A program made the position numbers and the translations under genes. This document shows, one piece after another, positions 25,800 to 36,927 of a DNA stretch of 64,000 bases. This DNA is from Methylocella sp. (GTDB lineage: Bacteria; Pseudomonadota; Alphaproteobacteria; Rhizobiales; Beijerinckiaceae): contig JBBCGG010000001.1 in the NCBI GenBank assembly GCA_037200525.1, positions 2,584,501-2,648,500 on the forward strand, read 5' to 3'. Numbering within the stretch: position 1 is the stretch's first letter; each line of letters opens with the position of its first letter. The notes under the pieces are model-generated. The model saw only the letters and a list, made by a program, of their open reading frames with translations, had not been told where the DNA came from and did no database searches.

Positions 25800-25949
25800 G
25801 CGGACCTCGCGAACTCTGAAAACAACCTCGCCCAAGCTACAGCTCGCGCCCGGGCCACAGTCTCCGGCTGGTCTTACCGACAACAACAGGGGCAATGCGA
25901 TGCCGGCCGCATTGCCCCATTTGAAAACCACGCGCCGCCATCGGAATTC

Positions 25950-26291
25950 TTAAATGGCGAAGCTCGAACCGCAACCGCACGAGGACTTCGCCGCCGGGTT
26001 GACGATTTTGAACATCCGGCCCATCAGGTCGTCGATGAAATCGATCTGGCAGCCGCGCAAGAACTCCAACGAGATTTTATCGATCAGCACGGTTGCGCCC
26101 TCGCGCTCCAAGACGAGATCGGCGTCGGCGCGTTCACTTTCGATATTATAGGTATAGGTAAAGCCCGAACAGCCGCCGCCATCGACGCCAATGCGCAAGA
26201 AAGACCCTTCGGGCTCGCTCTCCAAAATCTCAGCCACGCGCCGCGCAGCCTTCAGGGTCAGCTCTGGGGCTTCGATCACGATTTCGTTCAT
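25950..26291 (-). CDS. erpA: Iron-sulfur cluster insertion protein (ErpA/IscA family)
   Basis: 113 aa from the ATG at 26289-26291. An A-type carrier fold with the three conserved cysteines: GGGCSGFTY (~residue 42) and the C-terminal SSCGCGS. It accepts a [2Fe-2S] or [4Fe-4S] cluster and hands it to apoproteins in the cytoplasm. It is divergent from dgt, an arrangement common in Rhizobiales. Separation between ErpA and IscA by sequence alone is not certain; the position next to dgt favours ErpA. Confidence 0.9.
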   Translation of the reverse strand: MNEIVIEAPELTLKAARRVAEILESEPEGSFLRIGVDGGGCSGFTYTYNIESERADADLVLEREGATVLIDKISLEFLRGCQIDFIDDLMGRMFKIVNPAAKSSCGCGSSFAI

Positions 26292-26428
26292 GAATAATCC
26301 TCGATAAGCCGTCGAACCGTTTCGGCGAAAACCGCGCCGTGAACACCGCCCTTGCGTTGCCCACAAAAACAGAACATAGGTCGCACGGTCGGCGACCGCA
26401 ATAAGTCAAGCTGCGGAATTGAACCTTC

Positions 26429-27646
26429 ATGCAAGCCTTAGCTTTTTCCCCGGCGCGGGCGCGCTATGCCGCCGACGCGGGGCGAACTCGCGGCCGTCTC
26501 ATAACCGAACCGGCGTCGCCCTCGCGCTCGGAATTCCAGCGCGATCGCGACCGCATCATTCATTCCACCGCCTTCCGCAGGCTGGCGCACAAGACGCAGG
26601 TCTTCATTCCGCATGAAGGCGACCATTATCGCACGCGGTTGACCCATTCCCTGGAGGTCGGACAGATCGCGCGCTCGCTGGCGCGCGCCCTCGGCCTTGA
26701 CGATGATCTCGCCGAAGCGCTCGCCCTCGCCCATGATCTTGGTCACACCCCTTTCGGGCACGCCGGCGAGGATGCTCTCGATTTGGCGACCCGCCCTTAT
26801 GGCGGATTCGATCACAATGCCCAGACCTTGCGGATCGTCACCAAGCTTGAGCACCGCTACGCTGGTTTTGACGGTCTCAACCTGACCTTTGAAACCCTCG
26901 AAGGTCTCGTCAAACACAATGGGCCGCTTCTGCGTCCAGATGGCGCGCCCGTCGCGCGCTACGCCAAACGCGGGCTTCCCGCCGCGCTTGTCGAATATAA
27001 CGCCATTTTGGACCTAGACCTTGGCCATTTCGCCAGCGCCGAAGCCCAGGCCGCCGCCCTCGCGGACGACATCGCCTACAACGCGCACGACATCGACGAC
27101 GGCTTGCGCGCGGGACTGATCGATTTGTCTCAAATCGCCGAAGTCGATTTCCTCCGCGACCTTGGCCGGGAGATCGAAAACCGGCACCCGCTTCTCGACC
27201 CGGCGCGGACCATCCACGAGCTTGTGCGCCGTCTCATTACCTATTTCATCGAAGACGCGATCGAGGAAAGCCGGAGGCGGATCGAGGCGACCGGGGTTGT
27301 GAGCATTGAGGATGTGCGCGCTTTGGGCGAGCCCTTGATCAGTTTCTCTCCCGACGCCAGCAAAGTCGAGCGGTCGATCAAGGATTTTCTGTTTCAGAAT
27401 ATGTACCGCCATCCGCGCCTGATTCGCATTCGTGACCAAGCGGCCGAGATAATTTACAATCTTTTTCCGCAATTTCTTGAAGCGCCGGAACTGATGCCGG
27501 GGGAATGGGCCGCGGCAGCGGTCAGGATCGGCGCCGACGAGGGGCGCCGCGCCCGTCTCGTCTGCGACTATATCGCCGGGATGACCGACCGCTACGCCAT
27601 CGCCGAACATTGGAGGCTTTTTGACGCGGCTCCAGATTTGCGCTAG
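26429..27646 (+). CDS. dgt: Deoxyguanosinetriphosphate triphosphohydrolase-like protein
   Basis: 405 aa. HD-domain motifs are present: HRLTHSLEVGQIARSLA, then LAHDLGHTPFGHAGEDAL, then ADDIAYNAHDIDDGLRAG. The N-terminal DRDRIIHSTAFRRLAHKTQV is the classic dGTPase opening. It hydrolyses dGTP (or other dNTPs) to the nucleoside and triphosphate. It stands before argS with a 190-nt gap that has no gene. Confidence 0.93.
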   Translation: MQALAFSPARARYAADAGRTRGRLITEPASPSRSEFQRDRDRIIHSTAFRRLAHKTQVFIPHEGDHYRTRLTHSLEVGQIARSLARALGLDDDLAEALALAHDLGHTPFGHAGEDALDLATRPYGGFDHNAQTLRIVTKLEHRYAGFDGLNLTFETLEGLVKHNGPLLRPDGAPVARYAKRGLPAALVEYNAILDLDLGHFASAEAQAAALADDIAYNAHDIDDGLRAGLIDLSQIAEVDFLRDLGREIENRHPLLDPARTIHELVRRLITYFIEDAIEESRRRIEATGVVSIEDVRALGEPLISFSPDASKVERSIKDFLFQNMYRHPRLIRIRDQAAEIIYNLFPQFLEAPELMPGEWAAAAVRIGADEGRRARLVCDYIAGMTDRYAIAEHWRLFDAAPDLR

Positions 27647-27836
27647 GGCGCAGGTCGCTGATGCGAAGCGAACGCGATCAACGAAAGCTGGCGGTTCGAT
27701 TGGAGTTGCGCCTTCGAGAACAGCGATAAACCGCTTTCGCCGAGATGAGCGGCAATTTCCAGACAGTCTTTAACGTCGTAAAACCTCGGCAGAATGGCTG
27801 TAAGCCGAAGGCCGGGCCGGAGTAAAATTAACCGAC

Positions 27837-29612
27837 ATGAATTTATACGCCGAGTTTCACGAGCGCATAGCGGCGATCTTGCAAAAGATCATCGCGAGCG
27901 GCCGTTTGCCAGCAGATCTCGATCTTGAGCGTTTTGTCGTCGAGCCGCCGCGCGATGCCTCGCACGGCGACATGGCCGCTAATGCGGCCATGGTCTACGC
28001 CAAAGAGGCTAAGGCGAGCTTTTCCAATCCGCGCCAGCTTGCGGTCGAGATCGCCGTCGCTCTCGCAGAGGATCCCGACGTCGCCGAGGCCGAGGTGGCG
28101 GGGCCGGGCTTCATCAATATTCGGCTGAAACCGGAAGTCTATGGGTCGATTTTGCGCGCGGCGCTGGAGCAGGGCCCGGAGTTCGGCCGCCCGGCGGTTG
28201 GCGGGCGCGCCGAAAAGATCAATGTCGAATATGTCTCCGCGAATCCAACCGGGCCGATGCATGTCGGGCATGGCCGCGGCGCTGTATTCGGCGATGCGCT
28301 CGCCAATCTGCTGAAGTTCGCCCGCAATGAAGTGACGCGCGAATATTACATTAACGATGCTGGAGCGCAGGTCGATGTTTTGGCCCGCTCCGCCTATTTG
28401 CGCTATCTGGAGGCGCAGGGAGAGACGATCGGCGAAATTCCCGAGGGGCTTTATCCGGGCGACTATCTGAAAAGCGTCGGCGCCGCGCTGTCGCAGCGTC
28501 TTGGCGATAGGCTGCGCGGCCGGCCGGAGGCCGAATGGCTCGAAGAGGTTCGCACTGTCGCGATCGACGCCATGATGGCGATGATCCGGGAAGATCTCGC
28601 CGCGCTCAACATAGAGCATGAGGTGTTCTTTTCCGAGCGCTCGCTCACTCGCGGCGAGCGAGGGGATCAAGTCGCCGCCGCGATCGCCGAATTGCGCCGC
28701 CGCGGGCTCGTCTATGAAGGGCGCCTGACGCCGCCAAAAGGACAACCGATCGAGGATTGGGAGGACCGCGAACAGACTTTGTTCAGATCGACCGATTTCG
28801 GCGATGACGTCGACCGGCCTTTGCTGAAATCGGACGGGTCCTACACTTATTTCGCTTCGGACATCGCTTATCATAAGGCGAAGATCGATGGCGGCTATGC
28901 TCTACTGATCGATGTCTGGGGCGCCGATCATGGCGGTTATGTCAAGCGGATGCGCGCCGCCGTCGAGGCACTGTCGCAAGGTCAAACCAGCCTTGACGTC
29001 AAGCTTTGCCAACTCGTCAAATTGATGCGTCATGGCGAGCCGGTGAAAATGTCCAAACGGTCAGGGGATTTTGTCACCCTGCGCGAAGTCGTCGATGAGG
29101 TCGGCGTCGACGCGGTTCGCTTCATGATGCTGTTTCGCAAGAATGACGCGCCTTTGGAGTTTGATCTCGCAAAGGTTATCGAACAGTCGAAGGATAATCC
29201 TGTATTCTATGTCCAATATGCTCACGCGCGGGCAAAATCTGCGCTGCGCCAAGGGCTTGCGACGATTCCTGGACTTGATCTGTCAACCAGTGCGTTGGCG
29301 GCGGCCGAGTTTAGTCTGCTGCAGGATCAAGGCGAACTTGAGCTGATGAAGCTCGTCGCGCAATTTCCCCGCGTCATCGAGGCTGCTGCGCTGGCGCATG
29401 AGCCGCATCGGGTGGCGTTTTACCTGCATGATCTGGCTTCAAGTTTGCATTCACATTGGACGCGGGGCAAAGATCAGCCACAATTACGATTTCTTAATGA
29501 AGAAATGCCAAATCTAACCATTGCAAGGCTGGCACTGGTAAGGGTATTGGCGAACCTTCTCTCGTCCGGCCTTGGTATTCTCGGGGTAGGCGCTCCCGAC
29601 GAGATGCGATAG
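27837..29612 (+). CDS. argS: Arginyl-tRNA synthetase
   Basis: 591 aa class I synthetase. The N-terminal Arg-tRNA recognition domain is followed by the HIGH-type motif [17 protein letters not shown] (~residues 137-153) and [24 protein letters not shown]-type loop [12 protein letters not shown] and a C-terminal anticodon-binding domain complete it. Charges tRNA-Arg with arginine. Typical length and intact. Confidence 0.96.
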   Translation: MNLYAEFHERIAAILQKIIASGRLPADLDLERFVVEPPRDASHGDMAANAAMVYAKEAKASFSNPRQLAVEIAVALAEDPDVAEAEVAGPGFINIRLKPEVYGSILRAALEQGPEFGRPAVGGRAEKINVEYVSANPTGPMHVGHGRGAVFGDALANLLKFARNEVTREYYINDAGAQVDVLARSAYLRYLEAQGETIGEIPEGLYPGDYLKSVGAALSQRLGDRLRGRPEAEWLEEVRTVAIDAMMAMIREDLAALNIEHEVFFSERSLTRGERGDQVAAAIAELRRRGLVYEGRLTPPKGQPIEDWEDREQTLFRSTDFGDDVDRPLLKSDGSYTYFASDIAYHKAKIDGGYALLIDVWGADHGGYVKRMRAAVEALSQGQTSLDVKLCQLVKLMRHGEPVKMSKRSGDFVTLREVVDEVGVDAVRFMMLFRKNDAPLEFDLAKVIEQSKDNPVFYVQYAHARAKSALRQGLATIPGLDLSTSALAAAEFSLLQDQGELELMKLVAQFPRVIEAAALAHEPHRVAFYLHDLASSLHSHWTRGKDQPQLRFLNEEMPNLTIARLALVRVLANLLSSGLGILGVGAPDEMR

Positions 29613-29803
29613 ACCGCATCATTTCTTCGTCGAAGGCATCGAAGCGCGGTCTAAGCGGCGCAAAAGTCGCAAGCCCACTAAAGAAAACATAATCGCCACT
29701 AGAGACAAGTCCGCAAGGGGCAGGCCCCGGCGCGGGCTCCACATCCGCAAGACGTCGCCGGCTTTGGAAGCTGCGCGTCGATGCGGCAGGAGGTTTAAAG
29801 AGC

Positions 29804-31168
29804 ATGCCTGATCCTGTTGCGAAGCGGCGCCCTATGATTGATCTTGAGCAATTCGAGAGGCGTTTGCGCCAGCCGAACGCCGCGAATCGCACCGACGAGG
29901 ATCCGTTGGTGGAGCTTGCTCGTCTCGTAGGCAGACATGATGATCCATATAAGGCTGTCTTCGAACCTCAGCCTCAGCACGAACCACAAAATCATCATGC
30001 CCAAGATCATCATGCCGTTGAGGCATGGGATGAGGTTGAGGCAAACGATCTGAGCGCGCAAGACCGTCTCATCAACGGCGATTTCGCCGCGATAGAGGCC
30101 GGACTGCTTGGCGCGCGGCAACAGCAAGGCTTGCCTTCGGATGAAGATCTGAGCGCGTTCCGAGGCGATGATTCGGATCATTGGCGCTACGGCGATGACG
30201 CAGGGCTGCCGCCGACAGGCGCCGGCCCTGATGACGAGACCAGATCGCGCCGCCCGCTCTATTTGATGGCGGCGATCATCATTGTTGGAATTATCGGCAT
30301 AGGCGCCAGTTTCGCCCTGAAAGGAGGGGCATCCGGCTCCCACGAGATCGCTACCATCAAGGCCGCCAGCGGACCGGCCAAGATTCAGCCGGAAACGACC
30401 GCCAGCGCGGATGTTCCCAATCAGGACGCCTCAATTCTGAACCGGTCGCCTCAACCCCAGCCTGTCGCTGTCGCCGATAATGCCGAGCAGCCCGTCGATC
30501 TGTCGCAGATGCCGGAAAAGGCGCCGCGCGTCATCGCTTTGGGCGGGTTGAAGCCTGGCGCGGCAGGCGTTTCGGCGTCGCCCACGTCGGCGCAGACGCA
30601 GCCGCAGGGGCAGTCCGACGGCCTCAGCATCGCCAGCCTTATCGAACCGAAGAAAGTTAAGACAATCTCGGTTCGCCCGGATGGAACATTGCTGCCGAAT
30701 GACAGAGCGCCCCAGACGGTAGCGTCAATTGCGCCTCAGCTCCCTGCCCATGCGGCTGCAGCGGCCCCCATCGCCAAGGCCGCAACGCCCAAGTCGACGG
30801 CCCGCGTCGCGACGACGCCAAAGCCGGTTGTCGCCGCAGCGCCCGACGCCGCGGCGCAAAGCGCTCCCGCAAAGCCAACGCAAGTCGCCGAGGCCGCGCC
30901 GGTTGCACCGACCCAAGGCGGCGGCGGAGCTTTCTCCGTGCAGCTCGCGGCTCCCGACTCCGAACAAGAAGCGCGCGAGATTCAGCTTAAGCTGATGAAG
31001 AAATACGGCGGCGAAATCGCGGGCTTCCACCCGGCGATTCGCAAAGCGATGAACGGCGACAAGACAGTTTATCGCGTCCGTTCCGTCGGTCTTTCCAAAG
31101 AAGAAGCCACCGCCCTTTGCCAAAAAGTTCAGAGCAGCGGCGGCAATTGCTTCGTCGCGAAGAACTGA
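29804..31168 (+). CDS. SPOR-domain membrane protein
   Basis: 454 aa. Cytoplasmic N-terminus ~150 residues (charged, His/Gln-rich), one membrane span (RPLYLMAAIIIVGIIGIGAS), a long Pro/Ala/Gln-rich periplasmic linker, and a C-terminal SPOR domain (FSVQLAAPDSEQEAREIQLK ... GGNCFVAKN) that binds denuded peptidoglycan at the septum. In Rhizobiales this gene regularly sits between argS and scpAB. It likely acts in cell division or envelope remodelling. Confidence 0.88.
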   Translation: MPDPVAKRRPMIDLEQFERRLRQPNAANRTDEDPLVELARLVGRHDDPYKAVFEPQPQHEPQNHHAQDHHAVEAWDEVEANDLSAQDRLINGDFAAIEAGLLGARQQQGLPSDEDLSAFRGDDSDHWRYGDDAGLPPTGAGPDDETRSRRPLYLMAAIIIVGIIGIGASFALKGGASGSHEIATIKAASGPAKIQPETTASADVPNQDASILNRSPQPQPVAVADNAEQPVDLSQMPEKAPRVIALGGLKPGAAGVSASPTSAQTQPQGQSDGLSIASLIEPKKVKTISVRPDGTLLPNDRAPQTVASIAPQLPAHAAAAAPIAKAATPKSTARVATTPKPVVAAAPDAAAQSAPAKPTQVAEAAPVAPTQGGGGAFSVQLAAPDSEQEAREIQLKLMKKYGGEIAGFHPAIRKAMNGDKTVYRVRSVGLSKEEATALCQKVQSSGGNCFVAKN

Positions 31169-31320
31169 ATCTGCCAATGCCGAGCGAAAAACGCGGGATT
31201 TGATGAAACGGCGTGAGGCGGGATGTCGTCTCGCCGAGGTTTAGACGGGTAACTGTGGATACGAAGGGCCGCCTCGACCGGCTGGTTGCGATCTTGGCCT
31301 GATCGCGTCAAGGTTGGGGA

Positions 31321-32157
31321 GTGAGTCGGAGAGGTCTGTGGGAGCTCTTTTTGGAATTTGATTTCGAGCAAAAACCAGTCAAGGACGAGGACGATGCCTC
31401 CTTCGTCGTTGATGTCGAGGGCTTTGAAGGGCCGCTCGATCTGCTGCTCGATCTGGCCCGCAGGCAAAAGGTTGATCTGCAAAAGATTTCCGTCCTGGCG
31501 CTAGCGGAGCAATATCTCGAATTCATCGAAGCCGCGCGCAGCCTCCGTCTCGAGCTTGCGGCGGATTATCTCGTGATGGCTGCATGGCTCGCTTATTTGA
31601 AATCGCGACTTCTCCTCCCTCATGCGGCCAAGGGCGAGGAACCGGCGGCGGAAGAACTGGCTGAAGCGCTGCAGCTTCGCCTGCGACGTCTTGAGGCGAT
31701 CCGCGCCGCCGCAGAGGCGCTTGTCAACCGGCCGCGTCTCGGACGCGATACATTTTCGCGCGGGCAGCCGGAGCACATCGATCCCGATGGCGCGCCGCAA
31801 TGGCAGGCGAGCCTCTATGATCTGCTCTCGGCCTATGCGCATCGACGTCAGAAACATGCGCTCACTCACGTTACGCTTAAGCATCGCTTTGTCTGGTCGC
31901 TCGCTCAAGCGCGCGGCGAACTCGAGAAACTGGCCGGGCGGGCGCTCGACTGGACCACGCTCGATTCTTTCCTGATCGCTTTTTGCTCGACGCCGGAGAT
32001 GCGCCGCTCGGTGCGGGCCTCCTCTCTCTCCGCTTCGCTTGAAATGGCGCGCGAGGGAGAAATCCTGATCCGCCAGGACAAGGCTTTCGCGCCGCTCTGG
32101 ATCAAAGCAAAGACACCCGCTCAGGAAGCGGTCGGTCCGCAGGTGGTCACATTATGA
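31321..32157 (+). CDS. scpA: Segregation and condensation protein A
   Basis: 278 aa. The N-terminal Smc-binding kleisin part has FVVDVEGFEGPLDLLLDLAR and QKVDLQKISVLALAEQYLEF; the C-terminal winged helix closes onto ScpB. It forms the Smc-ScpAB complex that organises and segregates chromosomes. GTG 31321 is used, with GGGGAGTGAG just before; a GTG at 31339 is an alternative. It overlaps scpB by ATGA. Confidence 0.93.
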   Translation: MSRRGLWELFLEFDFEQKPVKDEDDASFVVDVEGFEGPLDLLLDLARRQKVDLQKISVLALAEQYLEFIEAARSLRLELAADYLVMAAWLAYLKSRLLLPHAAKGEEPAAEELAEALQLRLRRLEAIRAAAEALVNRPRLGRDTFSRGQPEHIDPDGAPQWQASLYDLLSAYAHRRQKHALTHVTLKHRFVWSLAQARGELEKLAGRALDWTTLDSFLIAFCSTPEMRRSVRASSLSASLEMAREGEILIRQDKAFAPLWIKAKTPAQEAVGPQVVTL

Positions 32158-32930
32158 AACGGGAAGCAGGGTTTGCCTTGGGCGACATCGCCAGACTTTT
32201 TCCCGATCCTGCGGGCGACCCGCCCTTGCCGGAGGAGGAGAAGGTCAGCCCGGCGATGGCCGAGGCCATGCGCATCGCCGAGGCGCTTCTTTTTGCGGCG
32301 CCGGGACCGCTGGCTGAACCCGAGATTGAGAAACGATTGCCGCGCGGCGTCACGGCGCGAGAGGTTTTGGAGGTTCTGAGGACGAGTTACAGTTCGCGCG
32401 GCGTCAACTTGGTGCGGGTCGGCGGCAAATGGATGTTTCGGACCGCGACTGACCTCGCCTGGTTGCTCGCCGGCGGTGAGCGCGAGCAGAGACGGTTATC
32501 GCGCGCAGCGCTCGAAACCCTCGCGATCGTCGCCTATCATCAACCGGTCACTCGCGCCGAGATCGAGGATATTCGCGGAGTTGCAATCTCCAAAGGGACG
32601 TTGGACGTTCTGATTGAAACCGGCTGGGTTCGCCTGCGCGGACGCAGACGCGCGCCGGGCCGTCCGATTACCTATGGCACCACGACGGATTTTCTCATTC
32701 AGTTTGGTCTTGAGGCGATCACGGATCTGCCCGGACTCGAAGAACTGAAAGGCGCTGGCCTTTTCGATGGCCGCATTCCGCCCAGTTTCGCCGTCCCGCG
32801 TCCGTCCGACTCGGAGGAGCTTAGCGCCGACGAAGATCCGCTGGAAAATGATGCGGTCGCGGAGTTTGAGTCTGACCTTGCGGAGGCGGAAGCGGATGGT
32901 CCGCCGGATGAAGAGCCGGTTGGCGATTAA
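32154..32930 (+). CDS. scpB: Segregation and condensation protein B
   Basis: 258 aa. Two winged helices are recognisable, AMRIAEALLFAAPGPLAEPE and ALETLAIVAYHQPVTRAEIE, followed by RGRRRAPGRPITYGTT. A long acidic C-terminal tail follows. It dimerises on ScpA in the Smc complex. The start overlaps the scpA stop, so the pair is translationally coupled. Confidence 0.94.
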   Translation: MKREAGFALGDIARLFPDPAGDPPLPEEEKVSPAMAEAMRIAEALLFAAPGPLAEPEIEKRLPRGVTAREVLEVLRTSYSSRGVNLVRVGGKWMFRTATDLAWLLAGGEREQRRLSRAALETLAIVAYHQPVTRAEIEDIRGVAISKGTLDVLIETGWVRLRGRRRAPGRPITYGTTTDFLIQFGLEAITDLPGLEELKGAGLFDGRIPPSFAVPRPSDSEELSADEDPLENDAVAEFESDLAEAEADGPPDEEPVGD

Positions 32931-32999
32931 AGCCGTCGCCCACCCAACAGGCCTCTTAGAACAGCGCAGATGCTTTGATCAAAATTTGCGCGCGAGCGG

Positions 33000-34031
33000 T
33001 CAAAGAAAATCCGGCTTGATCGTGAGTTTGCGCTCCATCCAGCCGGGCGTCGGCAGATTTTTCGAGCGCAAAAACTCTGGATTGAAAAGTTTCGATTGAT
33101 AGCGCGCGCCGGAGTCGCAAAGGAGCGTTACGATTGTCTTGCCAGGGCCTAGTTGCTTCGCCAAGCGGATCGCGCCAGCGATGTTGACGCCCGACGAACC
33201 GCCAAGAAGCAGTCCTTCCTCCTCCGCTAGGTCGAAAACAATCGGCAACGCTTCTTCGTCGCTGATTTGATAGGCAAAGTCGACCGGCGCGTCCTCGAGA
33301 TTGGCGGTGATGCGACCTTGGCCAATGCCTTCGGTGATCGAGGAGCCGAATGATTTCAGTTCGCCGGTTGTGTAATATGAATAAAGAGCGGCGCCCAAAG
33401 GATCGGCGACTGCGATTTTGATATTGGGATTCTTGGCTTTCAGCGCGATGGCGACGCCGGCAAGAGTTCCGCCAGTGCCGACGGAGCAGGCGAATCCGTC
33501 GATCTTGCCCTCGGTTTGCGTCCAGATTTCCGGGCCAGTCGTGTCGATATGGCCCTGACGATTGGCGAGATTGTCGAACTGATTGGCCCAGATTGCGCCG
33601 GCGGGGTTTTCTTTGGCGAGACGTTCGGCAAGGCGACCGGAAACCTTCACGTAATTGTTCGGGTCGGAATAGGCGACGGCCGGAACTTCGATCAATTCGG
33701 CGCCTTGCAGCCTGAGCAGATCCTTCTTTTCCTGGCTCTGCGTTTCCGGAATGACAATCACCGTTTTATAGCCAAGCGCATTGGCGACGAGCGCAAGACC
33801 TATCCCCGTGTTGCCGGCGGTGCCTTCGACGATCAGTCCGCCGGGCTGCAGGGTTCCTCGCTTGATCGCATCCTGGATGATGGCGAGGGCCGCGCGATCC
33901 TTCACGGATCCGCCCGGATTCATAAACTCCGCCTTGCCAAGAATAGTGCAGCCTGTGGCTTCCGACGCGCGCCGCAGTTTGATGAGAGGCGTATTGCCGA
34001 TCGCCTCAATCACATTTGTCGAAAAGCCCAT
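33000..34031 (-). CDS. cysK: Cysteine synthase A
   Basis: 343 aa PLP enzyme of fold type II. It has NPGGSVKDRAA with the Schiff-base Lys (~residue 44), the EGTAGNTGIGLALVA substrate loop and the phosphate-binding SVGTGGTLAGVA. It makes L-cysteine from O-acetylserine and sulfide. At 343 residues it is slightly longer than typical CysK, with a C-terminal extension after SGARYQSKLFNPEFL. Monocistronic on the minus strand. Confidence 0.93.
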   Translation of the reverse strand: MGFSTNVIEAIGNTPLIKLRRASEATGCTILGKAEFMNPGGSVKDRAALAIIQDAIKRGTLQPGGLIVEGTAGNTGIGLALVANALGYKTVIVIPETQSQEKKDLLRLQGAELIEVPAVAYSDPNNYVKVSGRLAERLAKENPAGAIWANQFDNLANRQGHIDTTGPEIWTQTEGKIDGFACSVGTGGTLAGVAIALKAKNPNIKIAVADPLGAALYSYYTTGELKSFGSSITEGIGQGRITANLEDAPVDFAYQISDEEALPIVFDLAEEEGLLLGGSSGVNIAGAIRLAKQLGPGKTIVTLLCDSGARYQSKLFNPEFLRSKNLPTPGWMERKLTIKPDFL

Positions 34032-34244
34032 TTATCAAAACCCCGCGTCAAACGCTAAACCTATAGAGCGACTGGAAGTTTGATGTCGAGCTTTTAAAGC
34101 GCGGTCTCCGAAAGTTGTGTCCTTTCCGGAGAGAACAGATGCGATCGAAAACGATAGTGGTCTGCGTCTCTTGGCGAGCGGTGCGAGGGACCTGCCGGCG
34201 AGTCCGACAGGACGTTTGTAAGATGACGCGAAGAGAAACTGGAT

Positions 34245-34946
34245 TCAGCGAGGCTCTTTATAAAGCACGCGGGAGACTAAACCTCCGATCACGCCGCCGG
34301 CGATCGGGGCCAGCCAGAACAGCCAAAGCTGCGAGATATATTCGCCGCCGGCGAACAACGCCGGGCCGGTGCTGCGCGCCGGATTGACCGATGTGTTGGT
34401 GACGGGAATGGAAACGAGATGGATGAGCGTCAACGCTGGGCCAATGGCCAGGCCCGCAAAACCGGCCGGCGCAAGCGGCGAAGTCGCGCCATGAATGATA
34501 AGCACGAAGAAGAAAGTCATCACAACCTCCATCACGAGGCAGGACAGAAGATTGTAGTGACCAGGACTCAATTCGCCGTAGCCGTTGGAGGCGAAGCCGC
34601 CGAGCGTGAAGCCGGGATGCCCGCTTGCGATGATATAAAGCACCGCCGCCGCTGCGATCGCGCCGACCACCTGCGCGATGATGTAAGGCAATACATAGTT
34701 TGAGGTGATCCGCTCTCCAGCCCACAGGCCAATCGTCACGGCGGGATTAAAATGGCCGCCGGAAATGGGTCCGACGGCATAGACCATCGTCAACACCGTG
34801 AGGCCAAACGCCAGCGCAACGCCGGCAAAAGCAATTCCAAGCTGTGGAAAAGCGGCGGCGAGAACGGCGCTGCCGCAGCCGCCAAAGGTAAGCCAGAAGG
34901 TGCCGAGAAACTCGGCGCTCACGCGTTGAACCAGTGAATTGCTCAT
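34245..34946 (-). CDS. aqpZ: Aquaporin Z
   Basis: 233 aa with six membrane spans. Both half-helix NPA motifs are intact: [10 protein letters not shown] (~residue 63) and [13 protein letters not shown] (~residue 186). The Arg after the second NPA is the selectivity-filter Arg. His in QLWLFW-type loops and the HFNPAVT His fit the AqpZ water channel rather than GlpF. ATG 34946 is chosen over an upstream in-frame codon because GGGGGACACGATCG precedes it. Confidence 0.93.
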   Translation of the reverse strand: MSNSLVQRVSAEFLGTFWLTFGGCGSAVLAAAFPQLGIAFAGVALAFGLTVLTMVYAVGPISGGHFNPAVTIGLWAGERITSNYVLPYIIAQVVGAIAAAAVLYIIASGHPGFTLGGFASNGYGELSPGHYNLLSCLVMEVVMTFFFVLIIHGATSPLAPAGFAGLAIGPALTLIHLVSIPVTNTSVNPARSTGPALFAGGEYISQLWLFWLAPIAGGVIGGLVSRVLYKEPR

Positions 34947-35170
34947 CGATCGTGTCCCCCAAAAATATTTTTTATGCGGGATCGACCAGGCTGGCATCTG
35001 ACTCCGACGCCCTAGCCGACTGCGCCCAATAGGCTATACCTCATTATTACTGTAAAATCCAAGGTTAAGGCGGGGTTTTGATCGAAGCCTCGTTAACATT
35101 TCCATCGGCAACCGGCTCTCGAAGGCTTCGCTAAAGAAGTATTTTGCTAAAGAAAATACAGGGCTGCCGC

Positions 35171-36421
35171 TCAACCGAGCGGCAGCCGAAGAATGCGGCA
35201 TGTATCGCCGGCCGCGGCGGGCGGGGCGTAGGGCGGTCGAATGACCAAGCACTGCGCCTCGGCCAGCTGCCGCAAAAGCGATGAGTCCTGAATCGAGAAA
35301 GGCGTCGCGATAGGCAGACCTTCGGCGCTCGGCTCGAGCCTTGCGCGTAAATAATCCTGCCGCCCGTCATTGGCGCGAATCGCTTCGCCAAGGCTCGCCG
35401 GTTCGCTTTGGTCGCTCTGCGCATTGGGGTCGCCCGACAGAGCCCGCACCAACGGCGCGAGGAAAAGCGCGCCGACGACGACCGCAGAGACCGGATTGCC
35501 CGGTAGACCAAGGATCGCCATCCGTCCGAGCCTGCCGTGGATCAACGGCTTTCCCGGACGCATCGCGACGCGCCAGAAATTCAGCTCCATGCCAGCTTTT
35601 GCAAGGGCCAATTTGACGAGATCATGATCGCCGACCGACGCGCCGCCAAGCGTCACGAGAATGTCGGGGCCGGCCTCAATCGCCGCCTTGATGGCGGCGT
35701 CGAGCGCGGAAAGATCATCGCGCGCAATGCCAAAATCGAGAGGCTCGCCGCCCGCGGCTTCGACGAGCGCGGCGATCGCGAAGGAGTTGGAGGCGACGAT
35801 CTGATCAGGGCCAAGAGCGCCTCCTGGCTGGACGAGTTCATCGCCGGTCGCAAGGATGGCGACGCGAGGGCGTCGCGCAACCGGCGCCTCATTGAGATTC
35901 ATCGCCGCGACCAGCGCCATTGCGGCGGGACCGAGCCGAGCGCCGGCGCGGAGCAAAACCTCGCCTTCGCTGAAGTCGATGCCCTTGCCGCGTATGTGTC
36001 GGCCTTTTGCGACGCCCTGCAACGGCTCGATCATTCCGGCGTCGGCGCGCGCGTCATCCTGAATGAGACGGGCGTCTTCCTGAATGAGAATGGCGTCGGC
36101 GCCCTCCGGCACGGGCCCGCCGGTAAAGATCCGCACGGTCTCCAAAGCGCCAATGCGCCCCGAAAAGCCGCGGCCCGCCGCGCTCTCGCCAATTTGTTTC
36201 AGCCGGACAGGCAGGCTGGCGAGATCTGCGGCGCGGACCGCGTAACCATCCATCGCGGATATGGCTTGCGGCGGCTGGGTCCGCTTTGAGACCAAATCTC
36301 TCGCCAGGGTTCGCCCCAGCGCATGGGCCAAGCCGACCATTTCGACAGGAGAGGCGGCGGCGGCGTTGGCGAGAACGCGGGCGCGCGCTTCCCCGACTGA
36401 CAGCATCTGCTCGGCTTTCAT
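35171..36421 (-). CDS. moeA: Molybdopterin molybdenumtransferase
   Basis: 416 aa from ATG 36421, overlapping the moaC stop. MoeA domains: [32 protein letters not shown], the MPT-binding [13 protein letters not shown] and [13 protein letters not shown], then GLPGNPVSA. It inserts molybdate into molybdopterin-adenylate to give Moco. It is the last gene of the trpG-trpD-trpC-moaC-moeA run, which is a conserved rhizobial order. Confidence 0.94.
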   Translation of the reverse strand: MKAEQMLSVGEARARVLANAAAASPVEMVGLAHALGRTLARDLVSKRTQPPQAISAMDGYAVRAADLASLPVRLKQIGESAAGRGFSGRIGALETVRIFTGGPVPEGADAILIQEDARLIQDDARADAGMIEPLQGVAKGRHIRGKGIDFSEGEVLLRAGARLGPAAMALVAAMNLNEAPVARRPRVAILATGDELVQPGGALGPDQIVASNSFAIAALVEAAGGEPLDFGIARDDLSALDAAIKAAIEAGPDILVTLGGASVGDHDLVKLALAKAGMELNFWRVAMRPGKPLIHGRLGRMAILGLPGNPVSAVVVGALFLAPLVRALSGDPNAQSDQSEPASLGEAIRANDGRQDYLRARLEPSAEGLPIATPFSIQDSSLLRQLAEAQCLVIRPPYAPPAAAGDTCRILRLPLG

Positions 36422-36924
36422 GCCGGCAGGGCCTCTTGGCGCGTCCAGTCGCCGGATTTGCCGCCCTTCTTTTCGACAAGAGCGATTCCCTCGATCCGCA
36501 TGGAGCGATCCACCGCCTTCAACATATCGTAGAGCGTCAGGCAAGCGACCGAGACGGCGGTCAAAGCTTCCATTTCAACGCCGGTCTGCCCCAAAACCTT
36601 GGCGCGGGCGCGAACTCGAATGCCGGGCAGCGCAGCGTCGGGTTCGAGGTCGACTCCGACTTTGGTCAGCAGCAGCGGATGACAGAGCGGGATCAGCTCA
36701 TGCGTCTTCTTGGCCGCCATGATCCCGGCAACCCGCGCCACTCCAAAGACATCGCCTTTCTTGGCGTTGCCGGACAACGCGAGCTCAAGCGTTTCCGGAA
36801 GCATGATGATCCGGCCTTCCGCGATCGCGATGCGCTCCGTCGCAGCCTTGGCGGATACATCGACCATATCGGCTTCCCCGGCGGCGGACAGATGGCTGAG
36901 GCGATGACCCTTTAGCTCCGGCAT
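36418..36924 (-). CDS. moaC: Cyclic pyranopterin monophosphate synthase
   Basis: 168 aa with hallmark [19 protein letters not shown] (start), [16 protein letters not shown] and [21 protein letters not shown]. It converts the MoaA product to cPMP in Moco synthesis. It starts 3 nt downstream of the trpC stop and overlaps moeA, so it sits in the same operon. Confidence 0.96.
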   Translation of the reverse strand: MPELKGHRLSHLSAAGEADMVDVSAKAATERIAIAEGRIIMLPETLELALSGNAKKGDVFGVARVAGIMAAKKTHELIPLCHPLLLTKVGVDLEPDAALPGIRVRARAKVLGQTGVEMEALTAVSVACLTLYDMLKAVDRSMRIEGIALVEKKGGKSGDWTRQEALPA

Positions 36925-36927
36925 GGC

